From Hirschia sp964352025 (GTDB lineage: Bacteria; Pseudomonadota; Alphaproteobacteria; Caulobacterales; Hyphomonadaceae): DNA of 64,000 nt. The translations under genes were made by a program, and so were the position numbers. The DNA lies in assembly GCA_964352025.1 (NCBI GenBank), contig CAYGPZ010000002.1, forward strand, positions 186,001-250,000. Reading direction: 5' to 3'. Of this stretch, positions 34,935 to 42,919 are shown piece by piece. Every line of letters starts with the position of its first letter. The first letter of the stretch is position 1. The notes under the pieces are model-generated. The model saw only the letters and a program-made list of their open reading frames with translations. It was not told the origin of the DNA and ran no database searches.

Positions 34935-35495
34935 ATGAATAACACACCCTTAGATCAGCAGGTCACAGGCGGCATTTTTGTTGCCCTAGGAAGCAATTCC
35001 GCATTTACAGATTGCGAAAAGCAATTGTTGGAAGGTGCGAGCTTGTTTCAGTCTGTTCTGCGCGCCTTAGAGCGAGCCGATGTATTAACATTGCAAAAAT
35101 CAAGTCTGTGGTTGTCCCCCGCATGGCCAGACCCGACTCGTGGTGATTTCTATAATGCTGTTGTTGAGTTAGCCCCGAATTGTATGGATGCGCAAGCCTT
35201 AATGCGGCTTCTTCTTGAGTTGGAAGATGAATACGGTCGAATCCGAAGTGTAAAAAACGCCTCTCGAACTCTAGACTTGGATCTAATTGATTATCGTGGG
35301 TTGATTCTTTCCCCTGAACTTGAGGGAGACTTGATTTTGCCTCATCCGCGTATGCATTCGCGGTCGTTTGTTTTATCTCCACTCTTTGAGATTGCGCCTG
35401 AGTGGACGCATCCTTCAATCGAGGAATTTGACATAGAAGCTTTTGCCAAAAATGCCCAAAAAGAGTGGCCATCTCGCAAAATTGGTGAGTTTTGA
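34935..35495 (+). CDS. folK: 6-hydroxymethyl-dihydropterin pyrophosphokinase
   Basis: Transfers pyrophosphate from ATP to 6-hydroxymethyl-7,8-dihydropterin in folate synthesis. The 186-residue protein has FVALGSNSAF at the N-terminus, the GDFYNAVVEL block and the signature SRTLDLDLIDYRGL with the metal-binding Asp pair, then LILPHPRMHSRSFVL. It lies upstream of rpoZ, a common arrangement in the group. Confidence 0.95.
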   Translation: MNNTPLDQQVTGGIFVALGSNSAFTDCEKQLLEGASLFQSVLRALERADVLTLQKSSLWLSPAWPDPTRGDFYNAVVELAPNCMDAQALMRLLLELEDEYGRIRSVKNASRTLDLDLIDYRGLILSPELEGDLILPHPRMHSRSFVLSPLFEIAPEWTHPSIEEFDIEAFAKNAQKEWPSRKIGEF

Positions 35496-35613
35496 AGAGA
35501 AATTAGTGAAATAGTCATGCCGGAGACACAATTATCTCCAAATATTAAGTTTATACGGGTTGAGTCGAAGTTAGAACTGGCTTAGCTAGGTCGTTTGGCA
35601 GGAGAACACATAT

Positions 35614-35964
35614 ATGGCTCGCGTTACCGTCGAAGATTGCATAGAAAAAGTACCAAATCGTTTTCAACTCGTTTTGCTTGCAGGCCATCGCGCCCGCATG
35701 ATCCGCGCTGGGTCAGAAATGACTGTTGAGCGCGATGATGACAAAGACCCTGTTGTGTCTTTGCGTGAAATTGCAGGCGATGGTGTTGACCTTGAGTTGG
35801 TCAAAGAAAGCTATGTGTCAGAACTTCAAGAAGTTCGTCCGAACGAGGAAGCAGAAAAAGAAGAAGACCGTTTGGCTCTTCAAGCTGCACCGACACGTTC
35901 AGAGGAAGATGTTATTCGCGCGTATCAAGCCGAGCTAGAGAACGCACGCGAAGACCGCTACTAA
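35614..35964 (+). CDS. rpoZ: RNA polymerase omega subunit
   Basis: The small subunit that helps assemble RNA polymerase and forms part of a ppGpp site in many proteobacteria. The 116-residue protein begins MARVTVEDCIEKVPNRFQLV and has the conserved AGHRARMI block; a charged C-terminal extension of about 50 residues follows. It stands 18 bases before the ppGpp synthetase/hydrolase gene, so regulator and target site are co-expressed. Confidence 0.97.
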   Translation: MARVTVEDCIEKVPNRFQLVLLAGHRARMIRAGSEMTVERDDDKDPVVSLREIAGDGVDLELVKESYVSELQEVRPNEEAEKEEDRLALQAAPTRSEEDVIRAYQAELENAREDRY

Positions 35965-35982
35965 AGTTTAAAGTGAGGTGAA

Positions 35983-38244
35983 ATGGCTGACGACGCGTCA
36001 GAACTCCATGCAGCCTTGCGCGAACCCGGTCTGCCGACAGGTAAGGGCCGACGTTTTCTGCGTCAGTATGAATTGGTGGAGCGTGTACTCGCTTACCAGC
36101 CTGACGCAGACGAAGATGCACTAAATAGAGCATATGTATTTGCGATGGTCCGGCATGGCGCACAAACGCGTCATTCTGGAGATCCATATTACGCACATCC
36201 AGTTTCGGTTGCTGGCATATTAACTGACCTCAAGCTCGACTACTCGACAATTATTGCTGGCCTTCTGCATGACACTGTAGAAGACACAGATGTTACACTT
36301 GCAGAAGTGGAAGACGTATTCAGTAAGGATATTGCTGACATAGTTGATGGCGTAACAAAGCTATCTCAATTGGAAACATCTAGTCGCGCAGCGAAACAAG
36401 CTGAAAATTTTCAAAAATTCATTCTGGCGACGACAAAAGACATTCGTGTTCTGCTCGTGAAATTGGCTGATCGGTTGCATAATATGCGGACGATCCAATA
36501 TATGCCCAAACAGGCAAGTCGTGAGCGGATTGCCCAAGAAACTATAGATATATACGCACCTCTTGCACGCCGAACGGGTCTGAATATCTTCGCTGGTGAA
36601 TTGGAAGATATTTCATTTTCTGTGCTCAATCCTGAAGCACGCGAAACGATCGAAAAACGTCTAGCTGAAATGGCTGCTGATGCTGTTGAGGACGTTGAGC
36701 GGATTCAATCTGATATTGAAGTTCTGATGAGCGTCAATGGTATTAAAGGTGATATTCGCGGAAGACTGAAACGCCCCTATAGTATCTGGCGCAAGCTTGA
36801 GCAAAAGGCGATTTCCTTTAAGGACTTGGGTGATATATTTGCCTTTAGGTTGATCGTGCCATCTGTTGCAGATTGTTATCGTGCACTTGGAATTGCACAT
36901 CAACATTGGGCTTGTTTGTCTGGGCGATTTAAAGACTATATTTCTGTTCCTAAACCCAATGGATATCAGTCAATCCATACGACCTTTCAGGGGCCTGGAA
37001 ATCGACGTGTCGAACTTCAGATTCGTACCAAGCAGATGGATGAGATTGCCGAGCGAGGTATCGCCGCGCATTGGCGTTATAAGAATAAATCCTATGGATT
37101 TGATAAAGTCGGAGCTAGGGAAGCTGGACTTGATCCAGAAGATAGCCTCCTCAGCTTTTCTGATATGCTTCAACACGGAGCTGACCCTGAAGAATTTCTC
37201 GAACATGCAAAGATGGAAATGTATCGAGATACCGTTTTTGCATTTACGCCACGTGGTCGATTGGTGAAATTGCCAGAAGGTGCGATGGCGCTCGATTTCG
37301 CCTACGCCGTGCATACCGCCGTTGGAGATGAGTGTGTCGGAGTAAGGCTAAATAATATCGAGCGTCCTTTGAGAACAAAGATACAGAATGGTGATTCTGT
37401 TGAAATCATTCGAGGAGAGCGGGTCGAGCCTCCGTCAAATTGGCGTAGCTTGGTTGTAACCGGTCGCGCACGCTCAGCTATTCGTCGTTTAACTCGTGAC
37501 AAAGAGAGAGAAGAGTTTAGCAAGCTAGGGCGTCGTAAACTTAATCTTGGATTACGTCGCATCGGACTCGATCCGATTGATATTAAATTTAGAGAGATTG
37601 CGACTCAAAACGGTATTGAGACAACTGAAGCTCTGCTGGAAGATTTAGGACGTGGGCTTCTCGATATAAAAGAAATTTTGTCGAAAACGTTTCCTGAGAA
37701 AATTGAATCTGAAGCACTTGAGGGGCGCCACGTCATTGATGATGAGGAGACGCACTCAATATTGTCCGGTGACAAACTTCTTCCCGGTGTTGCTCTTCAT
37801 TTGTCTGAGTGTTGCTCGCCTCTTCCTGGAGATAGGATTGTTGGTGTAGAAACGGCAGGTAAAGGCGTGGATGTACACGTTATTGATTGTCACCGTTTGG
37901 TAGAGTTTGAGGATCAGCCAGATTCTTGGATGGATTTGAATTGGCGTCCTATTGCCCTGACAGACTTTTTTGCGGTTAGCCGTGTGTTGGTTGTATTATC
38001 AAGCCATAGAGGAGCGCTGGCAACTGTCTGCAAGGCGATATCTGATGCGAATGGCAACATTATCAATATCGCCATTCAGGGTAAGAATGGAGATTTCTTT
38101 GATTTTCAATTCGATATTGAGGTCGAAGATAAACGGCGCCTGACTCAAATCATTGCTGCTCTACGAGCTTTAAGCGTGATAGAGAGCGTTGAACGGATTA
38201 GAGGAAGGGCCATTGTTGATAGTGGTTCTTCCAAGAAAGAATAA
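35983..38244 (+). CDS. rsh: Bifunctional (p)ppGpp synthetase/hydrolase
   Basis: Makes and degrades the stringent-response alarmone. The 753-residue RelA/SpoT homologue shows, in order, an HD hydrolase domain (HPVSVAGIL, GLLHDTVEDT), a synthetase domain (GRLKRPYSIWRKL, YISVPKPNGYQSIHTTF), a TGS domain around VFAFTPRGRLVKLPEGAM, and a C-terminal ACT domain (SRVLVVLSSHRGALATV). Both catalytic halves look intact, as expected for the single Rsh enzyme of alphaproteobacteria. It is followed by pyrE. Confidence 0.96.
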   Translation: MADDASELHAALREPGLPTGKGRRFLRQYELVERVLAYQPDADEDALNRAYVFAMVRHGAQTRHSGDPYYAHPVSVAGILTDLKLDYSTIIAGLLHDTVEDTDVTLAEVEDVFSKDIADIVDGVTKLSQLETSSRAAKQAENFQKFILATTKDIRVLLVKLADRLHNMRTIQYMPKQASRERIAQETIDIYAPLARRTGLNIFAGELEDISFSVLNPEARETIEKRLAEMAADAVEDVERIQSDIEVLMSVNGIKGDIRGRLKRPYSIWRKLEQKAISFKDLGDIFAFRLIVPSVADCYRALGIAHQHWACLSGRFKDYISVPKPNGYQSIHTTFQGPGNRRVELQIRTKQMDEIAERGIAAHWRYKNKSYGFDKVGAREAGLDPEDSLLSFSDMLQHGADPEEFLEHAKMEMYRDTVFAFTPRGRLVKLPEGAMALDFAYAVHTAVGDECVGVRLNNIERPLRTKIQNGDSVEIIRGERVEPPSNWRSLVVTGRARSAIRRLTRDKEREEFSKLGRRKLNLGLRRIGLDPIDIKFREIATQNGIETTEALLEDLGRGLLDIKEILSKTFPEKIESEALEGRHVIDDEETHSILSGDKLLPGVALHLSECCSPLPGDRIVGVETAGKGVDVHVIDCHRLVEFEDQPDSWMDLNWRPIALTDFFAVSRVLVVLSSHRGALATVCKAISDANGNIINIAIQGKNGDFFDFQFDIEVEDKRRLTQIIAALRALSVIESVERIRGRAIVDSGSSKKE

Positions 38245-38260
38245 AATAAGGAAACGCGCA

Positions 38261-38842
38261 GTGAACACTCAAGATGTATTGAATGAATTCAAGAAAGTAG
38301 ATGCTTTGTTAGAGGGGCACTTTATCTTGTCTTCTGGGCGGCGGAGTCCGGTGTTTTTGCAAAAAGCACTTGTCTTTTCACACCCAAAAACATCTGAGGT
38401 ATTGTGTTCTGCATTAGCCGAGAAACTTAAGGCGCAATTTGGACAGATTGATGTTGTGTGTGGGCCTGCTGTCGGTGGATTGATCCCGGGTTATGAAACT
38501 GCGCGAGCACTTGGGTGTCGTGCAATTTTCACTGAGCGCCAGGACGGTCAAATGACTTTGCGTCGCGGGTTTGATATTCAAAAGGGCGAACGTGTTGTTG
38601 TGGTTGAAGATATCGTCACAACAGGACTATCTATGAGAGAGACCTTTAAAGCGCTTAATGAGTTTGATGGCGATGTCATCGGTGGTGCGTGTGTCGTTGA
38701 TCGGTCGAATGGTGACGCGGAAGTTGGTTTGCCTCTCGTATCGCTCGCAGCCGTAGACTTTCCTGACTATGATGCAGATAATTTACCGCCGGAACTTGCT
38801 GAGATTCCAGCAATAAAGCCGGGTAGTAGAGGTCTAAGATAA
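38261..38842 (+). CDS. pyrE: Orotate phosphoribosyltransferase
   Basis: Joins orotate to PRPP to give OMP in pyrimidine synthesis. The 193-residue protein has the PRPP-binding loop VVVVEDIVTTGLSMRE and the HFILSSGRRSPVFLQK N-terminal block. The start is a GTG at 38261 with AAGGAAA upstream; the frame is open 24 codons further into rsh. It ends directly before the pdxJ ATG. Confidence 0.95.
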   Translation: MNTQDVLNEFKKVDALLEGHFILSSGRRSPVFLQKALVFSHPKTSEVLCSALAEKLKAQFGQIDVVCGPAVGGLIPGYETARALGCRAIFTERQDGQMTLRRGFDIQKGERVVVVEDIVTTGLSMRETFKALNEFDGDVIGGACVVDRSNGDAEVGLPLVSLAAVDFPDYDADNLPPELAEIPAIKPGSRGLR

Positions 38843-39595
38843 ATGACATTACCGTTCGCGCGTTTAGGGGTGAATATTGACCACGTTGCAACTATTCGCA
38901 ACGCGCGCGGTGGTACTTGGCCAGATCCTGCGCGAGCTGCAAAAGCTGCACGCGATGCAGGTGCTGATGGCATAACCATTCATTTGCGTGAAGATCGTCG
39001 TCACATCCGAGATGGCGATCTTGAAGCTATAAATGACGCAATGTCATTGCCGATCAATCTTGAAATGGCGACGACAGAAGAGATGTTGAAAATTGCGCTG
39101 GATTTCAAACCGCATGCTGTTTGCCTAGTACCGGAGAAGCGGGAAGAACGTACGACAGAAGGCGGTTTGGATGTCGCGCGATTGCACAACACAGTCGCTC
39201 CGTTTGTGCGTCGTTTAAATGACAATGGGTCTCGCGTCTCATTATTTATTGAACCGGACCTTGTGCAGGTGGCCGTCTCCGAAGCGATTGGTGCGCCAGT
39301 CATCGAATTGCATACTGGTAAATATGTCGAGCATGTCTTTGCTGGTGAAGATAAAGAGGCTGAGCTTGAGCTTGAGCGTTTGAAGATGGCTGCTGCTGAA
39401 GGAAAGCGGCGTGGAATTGAAGTCCACGCTGGGCATGGTCTAACTTACGATACTATTCGTCCAGTCGCTCAAATACCTGAGATAGCTGAATTTAACATCG
39501 GTCATTTTTTGATTGGCGAGGCTATTTTTGTCGGATTGGAAACGGCTGTGCGTCATATGCGTTTATTGATAGATGAGGCTCGAGCAGACGTATGA
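38843..39595 (+). CDS. pdxJ: Pyridoxine 5'-phosphate synthase
   Basis: Makes pyridoxine-5'-phosphate from 1-deoxyxylulose-5-phosphate and aminoacetone phosphate, the ring-closing step of DXP-dependent vitamin B6 synthesis. The 250-residue TIM-barrel protein has LGVNIDHVATIRNARG at the start, ITIHLREDRRHI, CLVPEKREERTTEGG and the C-terminal FNIGHFLIGEAIF. The start directly follows the pyrE stop, and its end overlaps acpS by four bases. Confidence 0.97.
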   Translation: MTLPFARLGVNIDHVATIRNARGGTWPDPARAAKAARDAGADGITIHLREDRRHIRDGDLEAINDAMSLPINLEMATTEEMLKIALDFKPHAVCLVPEKREERTTEGGLDVARLHNTVAPFVRRLNDNGSRVSLFIEPDLVQVAVSEAIGAPVIELHTGKYVEHVFAGEDKEAELELERLKMAAAEGKRRGIEVHAGHGLTYDTIRPVAQIPEIAEFNIGHFLIGEAIFVGLETAVRHMRLLIDEARADV

Positions 39596-40002
39596 TTTTG
39601 GGCATTGGCCAAGATTTGACGGATATTCGCCGTATCGAAAAGTCACTCGAGAAATTTGGTGAGCGTTTTACGCAGCGTGTATTCACAGAAATTGAACGCA
39701 ACTTAGCAGAGAGCCGGTCAAGACGCGCAGACACATATGCAAAACGTTTTGCCGCTAAAGAGGCGTGCGCAAAAGCGCTTGGAAGTGGAATTTGGCGAAA
39801 TGGCGTAGGCTGGCAGGACATTGGCGTTGTTAACGGCGAAGGCGGAAGGCCAACCCTCGTGTTGACGGGCGGTGCCCAAGAATTCCTTGAAAAGATGATA
39901 CCAGAAGGTATGAAGGCAAATATCCACCTGACTATTACGGATGAGTATCCATATGCTCAGGCAATGGTAATTATCGATGCTGTTGCACTGCAAGGGACTT
40001 AA
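39592..40002 (+). CDS. acpS: Holo-[acyl-carrier-protein] synthase
   Basis: Attaches phosphopantetheine to acyl carrier protein. The 136-residue protein has the metal-binding GIGQDLTDIRRIE at residues 4-16 and the active-site KRFAAKEACAKALG. It overlaps pdxJ (ATGA) and touches rnc. In many alphaproteobacteria lepB (signal peptidase) lies between acpS and rnc; here it does not. Confidence 0.96.
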   Translation: MILGIGQDLTDIRRIEKSLEKFGERFTQRVFTEIERNLAESRSRRADTYAKRFAAKEACAKALGSGIWRNGVGWQDIGVVNGEGGRPTLVLTGGAQEFLEKMIPEGMKANIHLTITDEYPYAQAMVIIDAVALQGT

Positions 40003-40764
40003 ATGCCTAGACCTAATTCAAGTCATACCGGAAAACGCCGCCGCAACAGAGATCGCGTGCGTCGATCTACGCCCCCAAGGCTCAATGAGGCCGCGCGTAA
40101 AGATATTCAAGAGCTTGCTGGAGTGAAGTTTAAGGACGTTAGTCTCCTTGATCGCGCTTTTACTCATACCAGTGCAGTGCCAGGCGAGGCTGCTGATTGG
40201 AGCAATGAGCGATTAGAATTTCTAGGTGATCGTGTCTTGGGTTTGGTTGCCGCGAACCAACTTATAGCTAGGTTTGAAAAAGAGCGTGAGGGCGGATTAG
40301 CGCCTCGTTTGAATGCGTTGGTAAGTCGTGAAACATGCGCAAAAGTTGCCGCTGAACTGCAATTAGGAAAATACCTCATCCTAGATGCTTCAGAAAGCAC
40401 GCAAGGAGGTACATCAAAGCCTTCGTTGTTGGCGAATGTGACAGAAGCATTGATTGGCGCGATATATCTGGAAGCTGGGTTGAAGGCTTCTGAAAAGTTC
40501 ATCGTAAAATACTGGAAAGAGTATTTTAAATCTCTGACAAGTATTCCTCGTGACCCTAAATCTGCTTTACAGGAGTGGGCACAAGGAGATGGGCGTCCAG
40601 CTCCAGTATATGAGAAGGTTGGACGAACAGGTCCGGATCACGCACCAATTTTCAAAATAAAGGTAAGTGTCGAAGGTGTTGAGCCGACCTTTGGTGAGGG
40701 GGCGTCAAAGCAAGAGGCGGAACGAACAGCAGCAGGCGCTATGCTGGAGAGTGTAGAAAAGTAG
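40003..40764 (+). CDS. rnc: Ribonuclease III
   Basis: Double-stranded RNA endonuclease for rRNA maturation and mRNA decay. The 253-residue protein has a Lys/Arg-rich N-terminal extension of about 30 residues, the catalytic signature NERLEFLGDRVLGLV with the downstream Glu in NVTEALIGAIYLEAG, and a C-terminal dsRNA-binding domain ending in ASKQEAERTAAGAMLESVEK. It starts one base after acpS. The usual next gene, era, lies 7 kb away; a short piece resembling this C-terminus precedes era. Confidence 0.97.
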   Translation: MPRPNSSHTGKRRRNRDRVRRSTPPRLNEAARKDIQELAGVKFKDVSLLDRAFTHTSAVPGEAADWSNERLEFLGDRVLGLVAANQLIARFEKEREGGLAPRLNALVSRETCAKVAAELQLGKYLILDASESTQGGTSKPSLLANVTEALIGAIYLEAGLKASEKFIVKYWKEYFKSLTSIPRDPKSALQEWAQGDGRPAPVYEKVGRTGPDHAPIFKIKVSVEGVEPTFGEGASKQEAERTAAGAMLESVEK

Positions 40765-41122
40765 AAGGCCACTACTGGAAATTGCTTATGCTGGTTTGTG
40801 TCTCATATATGCAGCGCAGCTTTTTGCGGTTGGGTAGCGCTGTTTCGATGTCTTTTTAGATCAAGTGAATACGTCCATCTTCATCGCTGCCAACTCAAAA
40901 ATTTGAGGCATGAAAATCGTAGATCACCATTATCGGATGTATTCTAAAATACTTTCAAAACTGCGCTTATAAGTTTTCGTCGTATATAGACTTCTGAAAA
41001 ATCAAAACGTGTAAAATTTTTTCGATAAAAGCACAATTATTTTCAATCTGACGATAATTACTTGAAAAATAACAATTCATGATGTTCAGCTAATAGTGGT
41101 TATTGGCTGTGTACGTATTTTT
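40765..41122. other. AT-rich non-coding stretch between rnc and the sigma-factor gene
   Basis: About 360 bases with no gene. The second half is strongly AT-rich and should contain the promoter of the iron-type signalling module. I could not place a clear promoter, terminator or Fur-like operator. Confidence 0.5.
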
Positions 41123-41725
41123 ATGTCTAGGATTTTCAAGGCCTATGTTGAGAATGAGAAGTCCGTGCGTCGCACTATTGCGAGGTATTGCCCTCGCGCG
41201 GAAGACATAGATGAGCTGAGCCAAGAGACTTTTTTAAAATGTTATATTGCTGAACTAAAGTCGGATATTAAAGAGCCTAAGAACTTCCTTTTGAGGGCTG
41301 CAAAAAACACGGCTTTGAGCGAAATAAAGAAAAAACGAAATACTATCACAGATTATTTGGAAGATTCTGTCGACACGGAAGTCTTAATGGATGAGGGAGA
41401 ATTTTCTCCTGAATTAAGATATGATGGACGTCGCAAATTGGCGATTTTGGCCATGGCGATTGGAAGTCTGCCCCCGGAAGACCAGCAAATGCTTTTAATG
41501 AAGAAAATGGAAAATCTAAAATTCAAGCAGATCGCTGTTCGATTGAATGTGTCTGTAAGCACTGTGCAAAAGCGCGTCGCATCAGCATTGTTGCATTGCA
41601 ATGCTTTTTTCCGGAACAATGGATATGACCCTATAGAATTTGGCGGAAAGAGTATTCAGATCAAATCAAATAAGATAACCGACCTTGGAAAGCACTCGCT
41701 GCGAAGGGAGGAAGATCATGACTGA
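41123..41725 (+). CDS. ECF sigma factor, FecI type
   Basis: A 200-residue extracytoplasmic-function sigma factor. Region 2 is around DIDELSQETFLKCYIAEL and region 4 is around LPPEDQQMLLMKKMENLKFK with the helix-turn-helix RLNVSVSTVQKRVASALL. It overlaps the FecR-type gene by eight bases, as typical for FecI/FecR pairs that read a TonB-receptor signal. A GTG at 41096 in frame is an alternative start; neither has a good ribosome binding site. It should direct transcription of the receptor gene or itself. Confidence 0.9.
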   Translation: MSRIFKAYVENEKSVRRTIARYCPRAEDIDELSQETFLKCYIAELKSDIKEPKNFLLRAAKNTALSEIKKKRNTITDYLEDSVDTEVLMDEGEFSPELRYDGRRKLAILAMAIGSLPPEDQQMLLMKKMENLKFKQIAVRLNVSVSTVQKRVASALLHCNAFFRNNGYDPIEFGGKSIQIKSNKITDLGKHSLRREEDHD

Positions 41726-42779
41726 CCAACGTAACATCATCGATTTCCCTGATATCCCGAAAGTGGAAGCAGAAGCTGCTGAATGGATTATGATATTCGA
41801 AGACGGAGATGAAACAGCCGACGACATCGTCGCGTTTCGTGCTTGGTTGGCACAGGGCGATCCATATAGAGAAGCTTATCACAGGTTAGCTGCTCTTTGG
41901 GGGGCATTAGATCGATTAGACGACTTGGAAGAAATTCCCATGTCGACTAAAAATACGCCTTCAATTCGAACTGCACTCAGTGAGACGCTTCTGAGTAGAA
42001 GAAGTGGATTGGTTGGAATTGCTGCAAGTGTCGCTGCTGCGGTTTGCGTCGGTGTCGTTTTACAAACGAACACTGAAAATGATTACAAATTTAATTCGAC
42101 TTATGCGACTAAGCTTGGGGAGCGTCAGACCGTTACATTGCCAGATGGTTCCGAAGTTATTTTGAATACGAATAGTGAAATTGAAGTCGAGTTTAACGTA
42201 AATGAGAGGCTTGTTTTTCTAAAACGTGGAGAGGCATTCTTTGATGTGGAGAGTGACCCAACTAAGCCATTCTCTGTGTTTGCGAGTGGTGCTGCCGTAA
42301 AAGCTGTGGGGACAGCTTTTACTGTTAGATTGAGAGAAGAAAAAGTTGATGTGACTGTCTCTGAAGGGCGTGTTGCGTTATATGCAGCAACTAAAGAAAG
42401 CGTAGATCGACCTTTCGCGTCAAAACCAATTGAGGCGTCTTTTTTGCAGATAACAGCCGGGCAAAAAGCTGTATTTCGAGAAAAAATAGAAACATTAGAG
42501 CATGTGCAGCCATCTGCTATGAAACGAAAACTGTCGTGGCGAGAGGGAATGCTGGCTTTTTCTGGTGACCCATTGTTTGAAATGGTTGATGAAGTCTCGC
42601 GCTACACCGACGTCCAAATAGATATTGAAGGAGAGGAACTGCGCTTATTGCCTGTTGCAGGATACTTTGCTGCTGGTGAAGTTGAATCAATGCTTGAGGC
42701 GCTCACATTGATGGCCGACATTGAAGTTGAGTATGTGAATGCGAAGCGCATTACATTGAGAGCGAAGGAAGGCCATTAA
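41718..42779 (+). CDS. FecR-family anti-sigma/sigma-regulator
   Basis: A 353-residue inner-membrane protein. The N-terminal cytoplasmic domain (EAAEWIMIFEDG, AFRAWLAQGDPYREAYHRLA) binds the sigma factor. A membrane segment lies near residues 95-112 (GLVGIAASVAAAVCVGVVL). The periplasmic FecR domain follows (GERQTVTLPDGSEVILN, FLKRGEAFFDVE, VKAVGTAFTVRL), then a C-terminal domain that meets the STN domain of the receptor. GGGAGGAAGATC precedes the ATG. It carries the receptor signal across the membrane to the sigma factor. Confidence 0.93.
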   Translation: MTDQRNIIDFPDIPKVEAEAAEWIMIFEDGDETADDIVAFRAWLAQGDPYREAYHRLAALWGALDRLDDLEEIPMSTKNTPSIRTALSETLLSRRSGLVGIAASVAAAVCVGVVLQTNTENDYKFNSTYATKLGERQTVTLPDGSEVILNTNSEIEVEFNVNERLVFLKRGEAFFDVESDPTKPFSVFASGAAVKAVGTAFTVRLREEKVDVTVSEGRVALYAATKESVDRPFASKPIEASFLQITAGQKAVFREKIETLEHVQPSAMKRKLSWREGMLAFSGDPLFEMVDEVSRYTDVQIDIEGEELRLLPVAGYFAAGEVESMLEALTLMADIEVEYVNAKRITLRAKEGH

Positions 42780-42798
42780 CCCGAAGGGAAATCGGGTT
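42778..42798 (+). other. Small hairpin after the FecR gene
   Basis: AACCCGA/TCGGGTT (7 bp, 7-base loop) covers the end of the FecR stop codon. There is no T run; it may be a processing or stability element between the regulator and the receptor message. Confidence 0.4.
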
Positions 42799-42856
42799 GA
42801 AAGAAGATTTAAGCAATACCGCAAAAGAACGGATTGTGAAAAAAGGGAGGAATTTT

Positions 42857-42919
42857 ATGTTTTTTGAATTGTGGGAAGTCTTCAATTGTAAGACCGGTGT
42901 GAAAAACGCTTTCGCGTGA
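42857..42919 (+). CDS. 20-codon leader reading frame coupled to the receptor start
   Basis: ATG with a near-perfect ribosome binding site GGGAGGAA at good distance opens a frame of 20 codons (MFFELWEVFNCKTGVKNAFA). Its TGA overlaps the ATG of the receptor by one base (TGATG). The receptor ATG itself has no Shine-Dalgarno sequence, so ribosomes ending the short frame may restart there. It is too short to recognise as a protein; a leader peptide role is inference. Confidence 0.5.
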   Translation: MFFELWEVFNCKTGVKNAFA

